From contig JROS01000055.1 in the NCBI GenBank assembly GCA_000769715.1, forward strand, positions 1 through 46,001: a DNA stretch of 46,001 bases, written 5' to 3'. The stretch's first letter is position 1; the number at the start of each line of letters is the position of its first letter. The notes beneath the pieces were generated by a model. That model saw nothing but the letters and a program-made list of their open reading frames with translations. It was not told the origin of the DNA and made no database searches. The position numbers and the translations under genes were made by a program. Below, piece by piece: positions 25,027 to 35,579 of this stretch. The stretch is from Desulfobulbus sp. Tol-SR (GTDB taxonomy: Bacteria; Desulfobacterota; Desulfobulbia; Desulfobulbales; Desulfocapsaceae).

Positions 25027-25599
25027 ATGCAGGTACTACAGACAACCATTCCCGAGGTGCTGATCGTCGAACCGAAGGTGTTCGGCGACGAGCGGGGGTT
25101 TTTCTACGAGAGTTTCAATCAGCGGGAGTGGCGGGAGCAGACCGGCCTGACGGCAGCCTTTGTTCAGGACAACCATTCCCGCTCGATCCGCGGCGTCCTG
25201 CGCGGGCTTCACTACCAGATCCGGCAGGCCCAGGGCAAGCTGGTGCGGGTGGTGGTGGGCGAAGTCTTCGATGTCGCGGTTGACCTGCGCCGGAATTCGC
25301 CGACCTTCGGCCGGTGGGTCGGCGAGATCCTCAGCGCCGAGAACAAGAAACAGCTCTGGCTGCCGCCGGGCTTCGGCCACGGCTTCCTGGTGCTCTCCGA
25401 GTCGGCCGAGTTCCTGTATCGCACCACCGACTACTATGCCCCGGAGCACGAACGCTGCATTATCTGGAACGACCCGGATCTCGGCATCACCTGGCCGCTG
25501 GACGGGAAACCGGTGCTTTCCGTCAAGGACATGCAGGGGGTCCCTTTCCGGACGGCCGAGGTCTACGATGGCAATTTCCCGCCGGGACTCGGAGATTGA
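25027..25599 (+). CDS. rfbC: dTDP-4-dehydrorhamnose 3,5-epimerase
   Basis: 190 residues from ATG 25027, SD AAGGA about 9 nt upstream. A cupin-fold epimerase, third step of dTDP-L-rhamnose synthesis. Visible: VLIVEPKVFGDERGFFYESFN, FVQDNHSRS, GVLRGLHYQ (active-site His), GKLVRVVVGEVFDVAVDLRR, the LWLPPGFGHGFLVLSE segment, YRTTDYYAPEHE (active-site Tyr region) and GITWPL. It follows rfbB by 50 nt and is probably cotranscribed. The epimerase is one of the steps for the rhamnose used in surface polysaccharides. Confidence 0.96.
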   Translation: MQVLQTTIPEVLIVEPKVFGDERGFFYESFNQREWREQTGLTAAFVQDNHSRSIRGVLRGLHYQIRQAQGKLVRVVVGEVFDVAVDLRRNSPTFGRWVGEILSAENKKQLWLPPGFGHGFLVLSESAEFLYRTTDYYAPEHERCIIWNDPDLGITWPLDGKPVLSVKDMQGVPFRTAEVYDGNFPPGLGD

Positions 25600-25751
25600 C
25601 GGCAGGAATGGCCCGAGATGCTTGAACACTCCGGTAAAACACATTAGATTGCAACCAGCCACGCCGGGATGATCCCGGGTGGTCGAGGATTGATCCAATC
25701 CTGCCGAATTTCATAGGAAATGTATCCACATTGCCATGTGGGAGGATTCGT

Positions 25752-26861
25752 ATGCGCCGTCTTGTTCTTCTCCTAGCCGTCATGACTCTGGCGCTCGCCG
25801 GCTGTGAGTCACCGTTGCAGCTGACGACCACCGGACTCAGCGAACCGGCGATCAGTACCGCCGTCGATCTCAACACCAAGGCGCCGCTGGAGAAGGCGAC
25901 GATCTTTCCCTCCGACACCAAGACGCTCTATGCCACGGTCAGGGTGAAGAACGCCCCGGCGGACACCGGCGTCAAGGCGGTGTTCTATTATCTGGAAGGA
26001 AACCGGCAGCAGATTGCCGAGGATACGGTGAAGGTCGAGGGCAGCCGCTATCTCAGCTACGCCTTCAACCCGCCGGAAAACGGCTGGCCGGTTGGACGCT
26101 ACGAGGTGGAGTTTGTCCTCGACGGCGAGGTCGAGGAACAGACCGGCTTCTCGGTCGTGCCTGCCGCCGGCATGCCGGCGACGAAGGGATTCCCGACCAC
26201 CCCGGGGCAGCAGCCCGCGCCCGGCCAGGCTGTGCCACCGGCGCCGCCGCAGAACCAACCCGAGGATCTGCCGCCTGCCGCTCAACCGGAGGGCGACGCT
26301 CCCGCCGCCCCAACCCCGGCCCCTGCCCCTGCCGCTCCGCCGCCACAGGGCGGACAGGCAGCTGGGCCGTCGCAACCCGGCCTGACATACAAGACCTTCC
26401 AGGATAAGCAGTTCGGCTTCTCGTTCGAGTTGCCGGAGACCTGGACATTTCAGACCGTCGGGGTCAACAGCGATTACATGTTCAGCGGCCAGCCCGGAAC
26501 CCCGGAGTCCGAGATCAGCGTCATCGTTCAGGTGGTCGATACCGAGAAAGGGGTGGTCGGCAGTCTCAAGGATCGGATGCTGACCCTTCTCAACCGGTAT
26601 TCCCAGATGGACGGGGCCAGGATCGAATCCAAGAGCCAGATCCAGGCCGCGGGCCAGGTCGCCCCGTTCTTTCTGGCCACCTATCCGGCCGAGGACTCGA
26701 AGAAACAACGGGTCACCTTCGGCCATACCCAGTTGGGCATCGACCATTCGCCCTACCTGCTGCTCATCAGTTACTCGGCGCCGCGGCAGATCTACCAGCA
26801 GAACGTGGCGATCTTCCAGCACATGGTGGAATCGCTGAAGTTGATGGCGCCGGTTCGGTAG
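25752..26861 (+). CDS. lipoprotein with proline-rich linker and PsbP/DcrB-like C-terminal domain
   Basis: 369 residues from ATG 25752 (GGAGG 6 nt upstream). Signal peptide and lipobox LALAGC at about 12-17 predict a lipid-anchored protein. Residues 20-140 form an uncharacterised beta-rich domain (TLYATVRVKNAPADTGVKAV, GRYEVEFVLDG). Residues 140-210 are a Pro/Ala/Gln linker. The C-terminal 150 residues have FGFSFELPETWTFQ, IVQVVDTEKG and a late LLISYSAPRQIYQ, like the PsbP/DcrB-type domains found in many exported bacterial proteins. The role is unknown. It lies 152 nt after rfbC with a tight GC hairpin (25664-25678) between. Confidence 0.7.
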   Translation: MRRLVLLLAVMTLALAGCESPLQLTTTGLSEPAISTAVDLNTKAPLEKATIFPSDTKTLYATVRVKNAPADTGVKAVFYYLEGNRQQIAEDTVKVEGSRYLSYAFNPPENGWPVGRYEVEFVLDGEVEEQTGFSVVPAAGMPATKGFPTTPGQQPAPGQAVPPAPPQNQPEDLPPAAQPEGDAPAAPTPAPAPAAPPPQGGQAAGPSQPGLTYKTFQDKQFGFSFELPETWTFQTVGVNSDYMFSGQPGTPESEISVIVQVVDTEKGVVGSLKDRMLTLLNRYSQMDGARIESKSQIQAAGQVAPFFLATYPAEDSKKQRVTFGHTQLGIDHSPYLLLISYSAPRQIYQQNVAIFQHMVESLKLMAPVR

Positions 26862-26888
26862 GAAATCAGCCGCTACTGGCTGAATTCC
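26861..26888. terminator. hairpin between convergent genes
   Basis: GGAA-AT-CAGCC, loop GCTACT, GGCTG-AA-TTCC, spanning the 11-bp gap between the lipoprotein and SH3 gene stops. No U-run on either side, so termination strength is doubtful. Confidence 0.3.
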
Positions 26889-27319
26889 TCCGATATCTCC
26901 GGTGGCCGGGTGGCGGGTGCGGGTAGTGCAACCGGCGCTGCCAGTTCCTCTTCCGGCATGGCGGGAGGGGCGGACCCCATCGTGGCCGCCGGATTGTCGA
27001 AGGAAGGAAGGTTGACGAGATAACGTGAGGCGACCCAGCCGACGGCCCCTCTCCTCGTTTCGATCTCCGACCACATCCCGTTCTGCTGCCGAACGGCAAC
27101 CGTTTCCCCCCGATAGAGAAGGACCGTGACCTGGCAGGAGGTATCCGGGCACTGCCGCATGTTGAGCGTGTCGGTCTGGACGGTCATGTAGTTCCTGCTC
27201 GGCGGCGCATAGACCATCCCGCCCCGCGGCGGCACCTCGGCGCACCCCGCCATCATCAGGACGAGACTGCCGGCGGCAAGGAGAATGGCCCGTCGCCATA
27301 CGGTGAACTCGGCACCCAT
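26873..27319 (-). CDS. SH3-domain lipoprotein
   Basis: 148 residues from ATG 27319, SD GGAGGG about 9 nt upstream; the ATG follows the TPR gene stop after 1 nt. A hydrophobic segment with lipobox LVLMMAGC ends at about C26. Residues 40-105 are a bacterial SH3 (SH3_3-like) domain: TVQTDTLNMRQCPDTSCQVT, LYRGETVAV, WSEIETRRGAVGWVASRYL. The remainder is a Pro/Ala-rich tail. Such domains bind peptidoglycan or cell-wall partners. With the TPR protein upstream it looks like a two-gene envelope unit. Confidence 0.82.
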   Translation of the reverse strand: MGAEFTVWRRAILLAAGSLVLMMAGCAEVPPRGGMVYAPPSRNYMTVQTDTLNMRQCPDTSCQVTVLLYRGETVAVRQQNGMWSEIETRRGAVGWVASRYLVNLPSFDNPAATMGSAPPAMPEEELAAPVALPAPATRPPEISEEFSQ

Positions 27320-27320
27320 A

Positions 27321-28055
27321 TCAGTACCCTCCTGCCAGCCAGTCGGCCCGCTGGCTGACCATGCCGGCATCGGGGGCATCCGGGGCGAGGCTCGCGTAAC
27401 GACGATAGGCGTCGATCGCCCGTCGCGTCTCCCCGTGCTGTTCAAGGAGGATGCCGTAGTTCTTGTAGGTAAGGGCGTATCCCGGGTTGTACTGGATCGC
27501 CGAGGTATAGGCCCGGGTCGCCTCGTCGATGCGCCCGAGCCGGCGCATGACAAGGCCCAGGTTGTTGAGGACATAGACATTGCCGGGATCGATGGCCGCG
27601 GCTTTCTCCAGGGCCACCCGCGCCTCCTCGTATCGCCCCTGGCGGGCGAAATCGGTCCCCATTCCGAGCAGTTCAGTGACGGACAGGCCACCCGCCGGGG
27701 TGCCGGTGACCGATGTTGGACCTGTCGTCGGAGCGGTACCGACCGTTGACGGCGCCGGTGGCGGCGCGGCCCCCAGGTCGACGACCGTTCCGGCTGGCGG
27801 CTGGTTGGCGGCAGGGGCGGTGGGCGCTCCCCGGCTTTCGGCCGGCTGGTCGAAGGCGCTGTCCGGACCGGGGGTCGGGGCTTTTGGCTGCGGCTGTTTG
27901 TCCGCGGGCAGGACGAACGGCGAGGCGGTCGCGCTCTGCTCTTCATCGCTTGCAGGAGGGAGGGCGAATGGCGACGGTTCTGTTGCCTGGCCCGGTGATG
28001 CAGTCGACAATCCGGCGAGGAGAATGAGGAAAAGTCCCGTCGATTTCAGTTTCAT
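27321..28055 (-). CDS. exported TPR-repeat protein
   Basis: 244 residues from ATG 28055; the ATG at 28064 is only 1 nt from the SD (AGGAG, plus 28066-28070), so the second ATG is preferred. Signal peptide about 1-24. Residues 25-140 are Pro/Ala/Thr-rich and disordered, with short repeats of the SPFxLPx type. The C-terminal part has about three TPR motifs (LGMGTDFARQGRYEEARVAL, VLNNLGLVMRRLGRIDEATR, TYKNYGILLEQHGETRRAID), a scaffold for protein contacts. It is in one unit with the SH3 lipoprotein. Confidence 0.85.
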   Translation of the reverse strand: MKLKSTGLFLILLAGLSTASPGQATEPSPFALPPASDEEQSATASPFVLPADKQPQPKAPTPGPDSAFDQPAESRGAPTAPAANQPPAGTVVDLGAAPPPAPSTVGTAPTTGPTSVTGTPAGGLSVTELLGMGTDFARQGRYEEARVALEKAAAIDPGNVYVLNNLGLVMRRLGRIDEATRAYTSAIQYNPGYALTYKNYGILLEQHGETRRAIDAYRRYASLAPDAPDAGMVSQRADWLAGGY

Positions 28056-28295
28056 TGGTGTCATGCTCCTTCTATGTCACTCATTGTGCATTGCTGTAGG
28101 TGATGGATAGCGATCCCGGCAGCTGTCGGGGAATCCTGCCCGGCCTGAGAAAATCTCTCTTCGGGCGATGACGAAGGTCCCCCATTGTACTGTCAGGTGA
28201 GGGAAATTTCACGTGCTATTCGGCCGGACGGCATGGGGATGCGGGCTGCCGTCTTGGTCGACCGGCAGCGGCGGCAGGGCGAGGCGGAGAGGCAA

Positions 28296-30482
<2,187 letters not shown>

Positions 30483-30485
30483 CGT

Positions 30486-30650
30486 TTATATCCGGTTGTG
30501 ACCGTCGGGACTGGCCTGATGGTGAAGACATCGGCCGGCTCTGCCGCCGTCGACAACGATGGCGATACAGGTGCCGTCGGTTGCGGAGAGGGCAAGGCAA
30601 TTCAGGCCGATTGCGGGTTCAGCGTCGAACACCGGTATCGATTCGGTCAT
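30486..30650 (-). CDS. possible 54-residue ORF immediately before ppk
   Basis: ATG 30650 to TAA 30486-30488, beginning MTESIPVFDAEPAIGLNC and ending 3 nt before the ppk ATG. Neither it nor ppk has a visible SD, so ppk could be translated by re-initiation after it. TATAAT lies upstream at about 30693-30698. There is no recognisable family. Codon content is compatible with coding, but the length is too short to be sure. Confidence 0.25.
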   Translation of the reverse strand: MTESIPVFDAEPAIGLNCLALSATDGTCIAIVVDGGRAGRCLHHQASPDGHNRI

Positions 30651-30916
30651 GATGCGTACCGGACTGGCCGGTGCGTATGCGATGACAATTTGTATTATAA
30701 TGTGAAATTACGGAAAAACTCTCGATAAGTCAAATGAAACGGATGAGATCCGGGTGTGATGGGGCGAGGGCGTGAGACTGGATCGGCCACTATCGCTGAC
30801 TACTACCAGGAGAAAAAAAACAGTTTGACGGACCGCTTCTTCTCCAATCATCAAGGACGGCTTTCGAGAGCCGCCTGAGGAATTTTTGATCGGGTCGTCT
30901 TGAGTGCGAACATGAT

Positions 30917-31084
30917 TTAAAATTTTCCTGTTAATCGTTTCATTCTCTCCGCTTGTTCCAATTTGTTTTGTTCGTCCTGGATAAATTGTTTTATTTTTCG
31001 TCTTTCTTCCTTGATGTGAATTGTCATCATCCAGCAAAGCGCCATTCCCAACAGGCCGATCAATACGAGTGTAGTCGTTTCCAT
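30917..31084 (-). CDS. small single-pass membrane protein (55 residues)
   Basis: ATG 31084 to TAA 30917. Residues 4-23 (TTLVLIGLLGMALCWMMTIH) are a clean membrane segment. The rest is a charged helix, HIKEERRKIKQFIQDEQNKL then EQAERMKRLTGKF, likely coiled coil. The plan resembles PspB-type small proteins (membrane anchor plus coiled coil), though no sequence kinship is claimed. It lies in an AT-rich patch between ppk and tRNA-Gln and has no SD. The amphipathic pattern is what supports it. Confidence 0.5.
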   Translation of the reverse strand: METTTLVLIGLLGMALCWMMTIHIKEERRKIKQFIQDEQNKLEQAERMKRLTGKF

Positions 31085-31274
31085 AAATGCTTGTCTAAAA
31101 ATAAAAATTTAAAAATACCGGCGTCCCAGGCACCTTTGCCGCCAAAAAAGAAATAGACTTCCGATCAACGTTGTTCACGCCACGCAACCCCTTGCGGCTG
31201 TGCGGCGGGGACATGTTCTTCAGTAATCATAATCATGAATACCGATTGAACATGGGGGCAACATCTGCGGAAAC

Positions 31275-31309
31275 AAAAAAGCACTTAAAGCTGGAGCGCT
31301 TTGAGTGCT
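31275..31309 (-). terminator. intrinsic terminator of tRNA-Gln
   Basis: On the minus strand AGCACT-C-AAAGC pairs with GCTTT-A-AGTGCT, followed by TTTTTTG. It begins 11 nt past the tRNA CCA end. Confidence 0.85.
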
Positions 31310-31319
31310 GATATTTGCT

Positions 31320-31393
31320 TGGCTGGGGGACGAGGGCTCGAACCTCGATAAGCGGAGTCAGAGTCCGCCGCCTTACCATTAGACCATCCCCCA
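31320..31393 (-). tRNA. tRNA-Gln (anticodon CTG)
   Basis: Cloverleaf read on the minus strand: acceptor TGGGGGA/TCCCCCA, D stem GTCT/AGGC, anticodon stem GCGGA/TCCGC with loop CTCTGAC (anticodon CTG, reads CAG), T stem CGAGG/CCTCG with TTCGAGC loop, discriminator G, and encoded CCA (31320-31322). The T at position 1 and G73 are usual for bacterial tRNA-Gln. It has its own promoter and terminator. Confidence 0.96.
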
Positions 31394-31417
31394 GCACAGG
31401 GTTGTGCGATGCGGACA

Positions 31418-31448
31418 ATTATATAGAAAAAAGGCCGCTCCCTGTCAA
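31418..31448 (-). promoter_or_regulatory. tRNA-Gln promoter
   Basis: Minus strand TTGACA (plus 31443-31448), then overlapping TATATA (17-nt spacer, plus 31420-31425) and TATAAT (19-nt spacer, plus 31418-31423). It lies 25 bp before the tRNA. Confidence 0.75.
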
Positions 31449-31472
31449 GCAAAAAGGGATATCGGCAGAGAT

Positions 31473-32279
31473 TCAGCTGATGATGACCCCGGCATATCCC
31501 ACCACCTGGTCGATATCTCCCGAGACCGCTCCCGAATCGGTGTAGATCTGGACATGGGCCTGGCGGGCGCCGAGTTTGACGGCTGCGAGGAGAGCGATCG
31601 TCACCGGGATGATTCCGCACATCGTGATCCTGTTGTCGGCGACGGTGCGATACAGTCCCTCGGCATCGAGATGTTCGATCCGGTCGAGGACCATCCGGTC
31701 CTTGACTTGCGCCGATTCCCTCGACTCGTAATGGGTCATGTCGCTGGAGGCGACGATCAGGATCTCGCGGCCGGCGGCGGTGACGACCTCGGCGATGACC
31801 CTGGCGACCTCGGTACAGACGGAGTAGGACAGATGGGACAGGACCAGCGGGACGATATGGAGTCGCGGTTGCAGCGCCTGCAGGAACGGCACCTGGACCT
31901 CGAGGGAATGCTCGAACCGGTGCGCGCTCTCATCGGCCACGATCGGCGAGCGGGAAGCGGCCTGGAGGCGCTCGGCGATCTCGGTGTCGGCCGGCACATC
32001 GCCCATCGGCATGCGCCATAAGGCCGTCGACAGCGCGACCGGACCGCCAAGACCGTGGTGGTTCGGGCCGAGCAGGATCACGGTTTCCGGGACCTTGACG
32101 AGGCCGATCACCTCGCCGGCGACGGCTCCGGAGTACATGTAGCCGGCATGGGGTGCAACGACGGCGAGGGCCTTGCGGCCTCCTTTCTGTTGGGCCGGGA
32201 GCATGTCCTGCACGGCCCGGGCCAGGGTCTTGGGGTTTCCCGGGTAAAAACGGTCGGCTACGGCTGGATATCGTTGCAT
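31473..32279 (-). CDS. amrB: MEMO1-family protein, AmmeMemoRadiSam system protein B
   Basis: 268 residues from ATG 32279. It matches the MEMO1/AmmB family: RYPAVADRFYPGNP at the start, VAPHAGYMYSGAVAG, ILLGPNHHGLGGPVALS (metal-site His), EHSLEVQVPFLQ, and VASSDMTHYES. MEMO folds like an extradiol dioxygenase and binds a metal. In the AmmeMemoRadiSam system it occurs with an AMMECR1 protein and a radical SAM enzyme; neither is in the window. The biochemical role is unsettled. It lies 26 nt after cysS on the same strand. Confidence 0.92.
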   Translation of the reverse strand: MQRYPAVADRFYPGNPKTLARAVQDMLPAQQKGGRKALAVVAPHAGYMYSGAVAGEVIGLVKVPETVILLGPNHHGLGGPVALSTALWRMPMGDVPADTEIAERLQAASRSPIVADESAHRFEHSLEVQVPFLQALQPRLHIVPLVLSHLSYSVCTEVARVIAEVVTAAGREILIVASSDMTHYESRESAQVKDRMVLDRIEHLDAEGLYRTVADNRITMCGIIPVTIALLAAVKLGARQAHVQIYTDSGAVSGDIDQVVGYAGVIIS

Positions 32280-32305
32280 GGCGTCACCTCGGGCAGAAAA
32301 ATGGC

Positions 32306-33775
32306 TCAGCTGCGTTTGACACTCCAGGTGGTCCCGTCCGGACCATCCTTCAGTTCGATGCCTTTAGCGAGCAGCTCGTCGCGGATTTCATCGCCGCGGG
32401 CCCAGTTTTTTTCGGCCCGGCAGGAGTAGCGGTCCTTGATCAGGGCGATGATGCGCTCCTCGTCGATCTCGAGACCGGCCAGCAGTTTCTCCTTGCGTGC
32501 CTTCAGGAAAGCGGCGGCGTCGTCGTTCAGGATCCCCATGATGGCGGCAAGCCGCTTCATGGTCCGGGTCGCCCGGTCGAGGGCGTCGATGTCGGTTGCG
32601 GCCGGGGCGGCAGGCAGGGACTTGCACAGGCGGTTGATGATCTTGGCCAGATCGAAGAGGACTCCCTGGGCCTGGGCGGTGTTGAAATCGTTGTCCATCG
32701 CCTGTTGGAACCGCCCTTCGATGGCGTCGATGGCCGCGATATCTTTCGGGGGTATGTTTCCTTCCCCCTGCCGCTGCCGGCCCTTTGCCAGGGCCTCGAC
32801 CTGAGCGATGCAGGCATAGAGGCGTTCGAGTCCGGCGGCGGCATCGAGCATCGCCGTCTCGGAAAAATCCAAGGGATTGCGATAGTGGGTGGAGAAGATG
32901 AAAAAGCGGAGGATTTCGGGGTGATAGTGCTCCAGGATGTCGCGAATCGTCAGGAAATTACCCAGTGACTTCGACATCTTTTCGTCGCGGATCGTGACGA
33001 ACCCGTGGTGGATCCAGCAGTTGACGAAGGGCTTGTTGTTCGCCCCTTCACTCTGGGCGATTTCGTTTTCGTGATGGGGAAAGATCAGGTCCTTGCCGCC
33101 GCCATGGATATCGAAGGTGTCGCCGAGATATTTTCGACTCATCGCCGAGCACTCGATATGCCAGCCCGGTCGGCCCGGACCCCAGGGGCTGTCCCAGGTC
33201 GGTTCGCCCGGCTTCGACCCCTTCCACAGGACGAAGTCCATCGGGTGTCGTTTTTGCTCGTTGATCGAAATCCGCGCCCCGGCCTGCATGTCGTCGAGGT
33301 TGCGGTGGGCGAGCTTGCCGTACCGGGGAAAGCTGTTGACCGCATAATAGACGTCGTTGCCCGACTGGTAGGCCATGCCCTTGGCGACCAGTTCGGCGAT
33401 GAGGCCGATCATCTCGGGGATGTGCTCGGTGGCCTTCGGTTCCAGGTCGGGTCGGTCGATGCCGAGTCGGTCCATGTCGACATAGAACTCGTCGATGAAG
33501 CGATTGGCGAGTTCTGCGGGGGTGGTGTGCTGTTCGGCCGCCCGGTTGATGATCTTGTCGTCGATGTCGGTGAAGTTGCGGACATAGGTCACCCGCAGGC
33601 CGCGATAGCGGAGATAGCGGACGATCATGTCGAAGGCGAGGGCGGAGCGGGCGTGTCCTATATGGCAGTAGTCGTACGAGGTGATGCCGCACACATAGAG
33701 CTTGACATGTCCCGGTTCGAGCGGCTCGAGCGGCTGTTTCTTCCCGGATAGGGTGTTGAAGATCTTGATGGTCAT
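32306..33775 (-). CDS. cysS: cysteinyl-tRNA synthetase
   Basis: 489 residues from ATG 33775 (MTIKIFNTLSGKKQPLEP); the 33 residues of open frame before it are not family-like. Class I synthetase with HIGH-type CHIGHAR, the zinc ligands C in VCGITSYDYCHIGH, C in WHIECSAM and H/E in HHENEIAQSEG, the WIHHGFV segment, and DEKMSKSLGNF (KMSKS loop). The C-terminal DALR-type anticodon domain runs to the end. It charges tRNA-Cys with cysteine. It heads a unit with amrB. Confidence 0.97.
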   Translation of the reverse strand: MTIKIFNTLSGKKQPLEPLEPGHVKLYVCGITSYDYCHIGHARSALAFDMIVRYLRYRGLRVTYVRNFTDIDDKIINRAAEQHTTPAELANRFIDEFYVDMDRLGIDRPDLEPKATEHIPEMIGLIAELVAKGMAYQSGNDVYYAVNSFPRYGKLAHRNLDDMQAGARISINEQKRHPMDFVLWKGSKPGEPTWDSPWGPGRPGWHIECSAMSRKYLGDTFDIHGGGKDLIFPHHENEIAQSEGANNKPFVNCWIHHGFVTIRDEKMSKSLGNFLTIRDILEHYHPEILRFFIFSTHYRNPLDFSETAMLDAAAGLERLYACIAQVEALAKGRQRQGEGNIPPKDIAAIDAIEGRFQQAMDNDFNTAQAQGVLFDLAKIINRLCKSLPAAPAATDIDALDRATRTMKRLAAIMGILNDDAAAFLKARKEKLLAGLEIDEERIIALIKDRYSCRAEKNWARGDEIRDELLAKGIELKDGPDGTTWSVKRS

Positions 33776-34007
33776 TCGGGTGCGAGAAAGTATATCGGGT
33801 CGGTCGATCCGTTCGTGGTGGATGAAACGCTGGCGTTCGCCGCCGTCACAGTGTAAAAAAGGACATCCCTGCACCCGGTCAGCCGTTGGATCGTGTTCCC
33901 TTCATCATGGTGACAGGAAGCCGGATACAGGCGCAGCTTTTGAAAAATGTTGATTTTTTTGATTCCTGTGGTCGACAAGATAATCGTAATGGGGGGAAAA
34001 GACAAGA

Positions 34008-35579
34008 ATGCGCGCAGAAATTGAGCAAAAAGCCCCGTGGCGCCAGACCTTTGCCGCCTGGACCGATTCCCGGGTCGTCGCGATGTTTTTTCTCGGGTTT
34101 TCGGCGGGGATTCCGTTGCTGCTGATTTTCTCCACCCTGTCAGTCTGGCTCAGCGAGGCCGGGACCGGCCGTTCCGAGGTCACCTTTTTCAGCTGGGCGG
34201 CCCTTGGCTACTCCTTCAAGTTCGTCTGGGCGCCGCTGGTCGACCTCATGCCGCTCCCCTTTCTCACCCGACGGCTGGGCCGGCGGCGGGCCTGGCTCCT
34301 GCTGGCGCAGCTGCTGATCATGGGCGCGATCTCATCGATGGCCCTGGTTGATCCCGCCGCCCACCCCGGCAGTTTGACGACGATGGCCTGTGCCGCCGTC
34401 CTCCTCGGGTTTTCGGCGGCCACCCAGGATATCGTCATCGATGCCTATCGCATCGAGAGTGTTGGGCAATCGATGCAGGCCATGCTGGCATCGATGTACA
34501 TCGCCGGCTACCGGATCGGCATGCTGGTCGCCGGGGCCGGGGCCCTGCTACTGGCCTCCCATCTCGCCACGAGCTCGGGCGGCTATGATTATCCGGCCTG
34601 GCGCCTGACCTATTTTGTCATGGCCTCGGTAATGCTGGTCGGGGTTGTCACCACGCTGCGCATCAGGGAACCATTGGTCGAGAGGAAGGACCTCTATACC
34701 TATCTGCCGGCCCAGTATCGTCGTCTCTTCTTTCTCTTTGTCCTGTCGGCGGCCGGCTTCGCCCTCACCTTCTTCGCCTCCGGTGGCTGGTTTCAGGCGA
34801 TGCAGGATTACCTCCGCCGCCAGCTTCCATCCCTCGGCCATCTGTCCGGTTTCCTTGTCGAGGTTCCGAGATTCTTCATTGCCGTCGTGGCCGCGTTGAC
34901 GATAGCCCGGTTCGGCGTGGCGACGGGTTTCGTCGACCGCAAAATGGTCGAGGTGACCTATGCCGCACCGGTGCGGGATTTTTTCAGCCGCTACCGCCTC
35001 CGGGCGGCGCTGCTGGTGCTCGCCCTCGTCGGCTTCTACCGGCTCTCCGATGTCGTCCTCGGGGTGGTGGCCAACGTCTTCTATCTCGACATGGGGTACA
35101 GCAAGGACACCATCGCCTACGTTTCACAGACGTTCGGGCTGGCGATGACGCTGCTCGGCGGCTTTTTCGGCGGGATGCTGACCCTGCGCTTCGGGGTCAA
35201 TTCGATACTGCTGCTGGGGGCCTTCCTGTCGGCGATCACCAACCTGCTCTTCATGCTCCTGGCCGGCGCCGGCAAGGATACCGCTTTCCTGGCGACCGTC
35301 ATCGCCGCCGACAACCTGAGCGCCGGCCTGGCGACCACGGCCTTTGTCGCCTTCCTCTCCAGCCTGACGAGCGTTTCCTTTACTGCGGTCCAGTATGCGA
35401 TATTCAGCTCGATCATGACCCTGATGCCGAAGTTGATCGGCGGCTACTCAGGTTCGCTCGTCACCGCGTTCGGCTATGAGTCGTTCTTCCTGATGACGGC
35501 GGTGATGGGTATCCCGGTGCTGGGACTGATCTGGCTGGTGCGGATGACGGTGGTGGTGATTCCGCGGGGCGATGGTTAA
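34008..35579 (+). CDS. AmpG-like muropeptide permease (MFS)
   Basis: 523 residues from ATG 34008, about 12-14 hydrophobic segments. It fits AmpG/PucC-related MFS transporters: FLGFSAGIPLLLIFSTLSVW, the loop KFVWAPLVDLMPLPFLTRRL with GRRRAWLL, LGFSAATQDIVIDAYRIE, and AGYRIGMLVAGAGALLLA. AmpG imports anhydromuropeptides released during wall turnover, and length and pattern agree. Whether that is the substrate here is inferred. Its stop overlaps that of the convergent PilZ gene by 4 nt. cysS is divergent, 232 bp away. Confidence 0.9.
   Translation: MRAEIEQKAPWRQTFAAWTDSRVVAMFFLGFSAGIPLLLIFSTLSVWLSEAGTGRSEVTFFSWAALGYSFKFVWAPLVDLMPLPFLTRRLGRRRAWLLLAQLLIMGAISSMALVDPAAHPGSLTTMACAAVLLGFSAATQDIVIDAYRIESVGQSMQAMLASMYIAGYRIGMLVAGAGALLLASHLATSSGGYDYPAWRLTYFVMASVMLVGVVTTLRIREPLVERKDLYTYLPAQYRRLFFLFVLSAAGFALTFFASGGWFQAMQDYLRRQLPSLGHLSGFLVEVPRFFIAVVAALTIARFGVATGFVDRKMVEVTYAAPVRDFFSRYRLRAALLVLALVGFYRLSDVVLGVVANVFYLDMGYSKDTIAYVSQTFGLAMTLLGGFFGGMLTLRFGVNSILLLGAFLSAITNLLFMLLAGAGKDTAFLATVIAADNLSAGLATTAFVAFLSSLTSVSFTAVQYAIFSSIMTLMPKLIGGYSGSLVTAFGYESFFLMTAVMGIPVLGLIWLVRMTVVVIPRGDG

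Noticed and set aside
25809-27299. 496-codon minus-strand ORF over the lipoprotein and SH3 genes
   Set aside because: Covers two genes with signal peptides and SDs in other frames; no domain of its own.
31285-31620. Minus-strand ORF spanning tRNA-Gln
   Set aside because: The segment is a perfect tRNA cloverleaf with promoter and terminator; the frame is chance.
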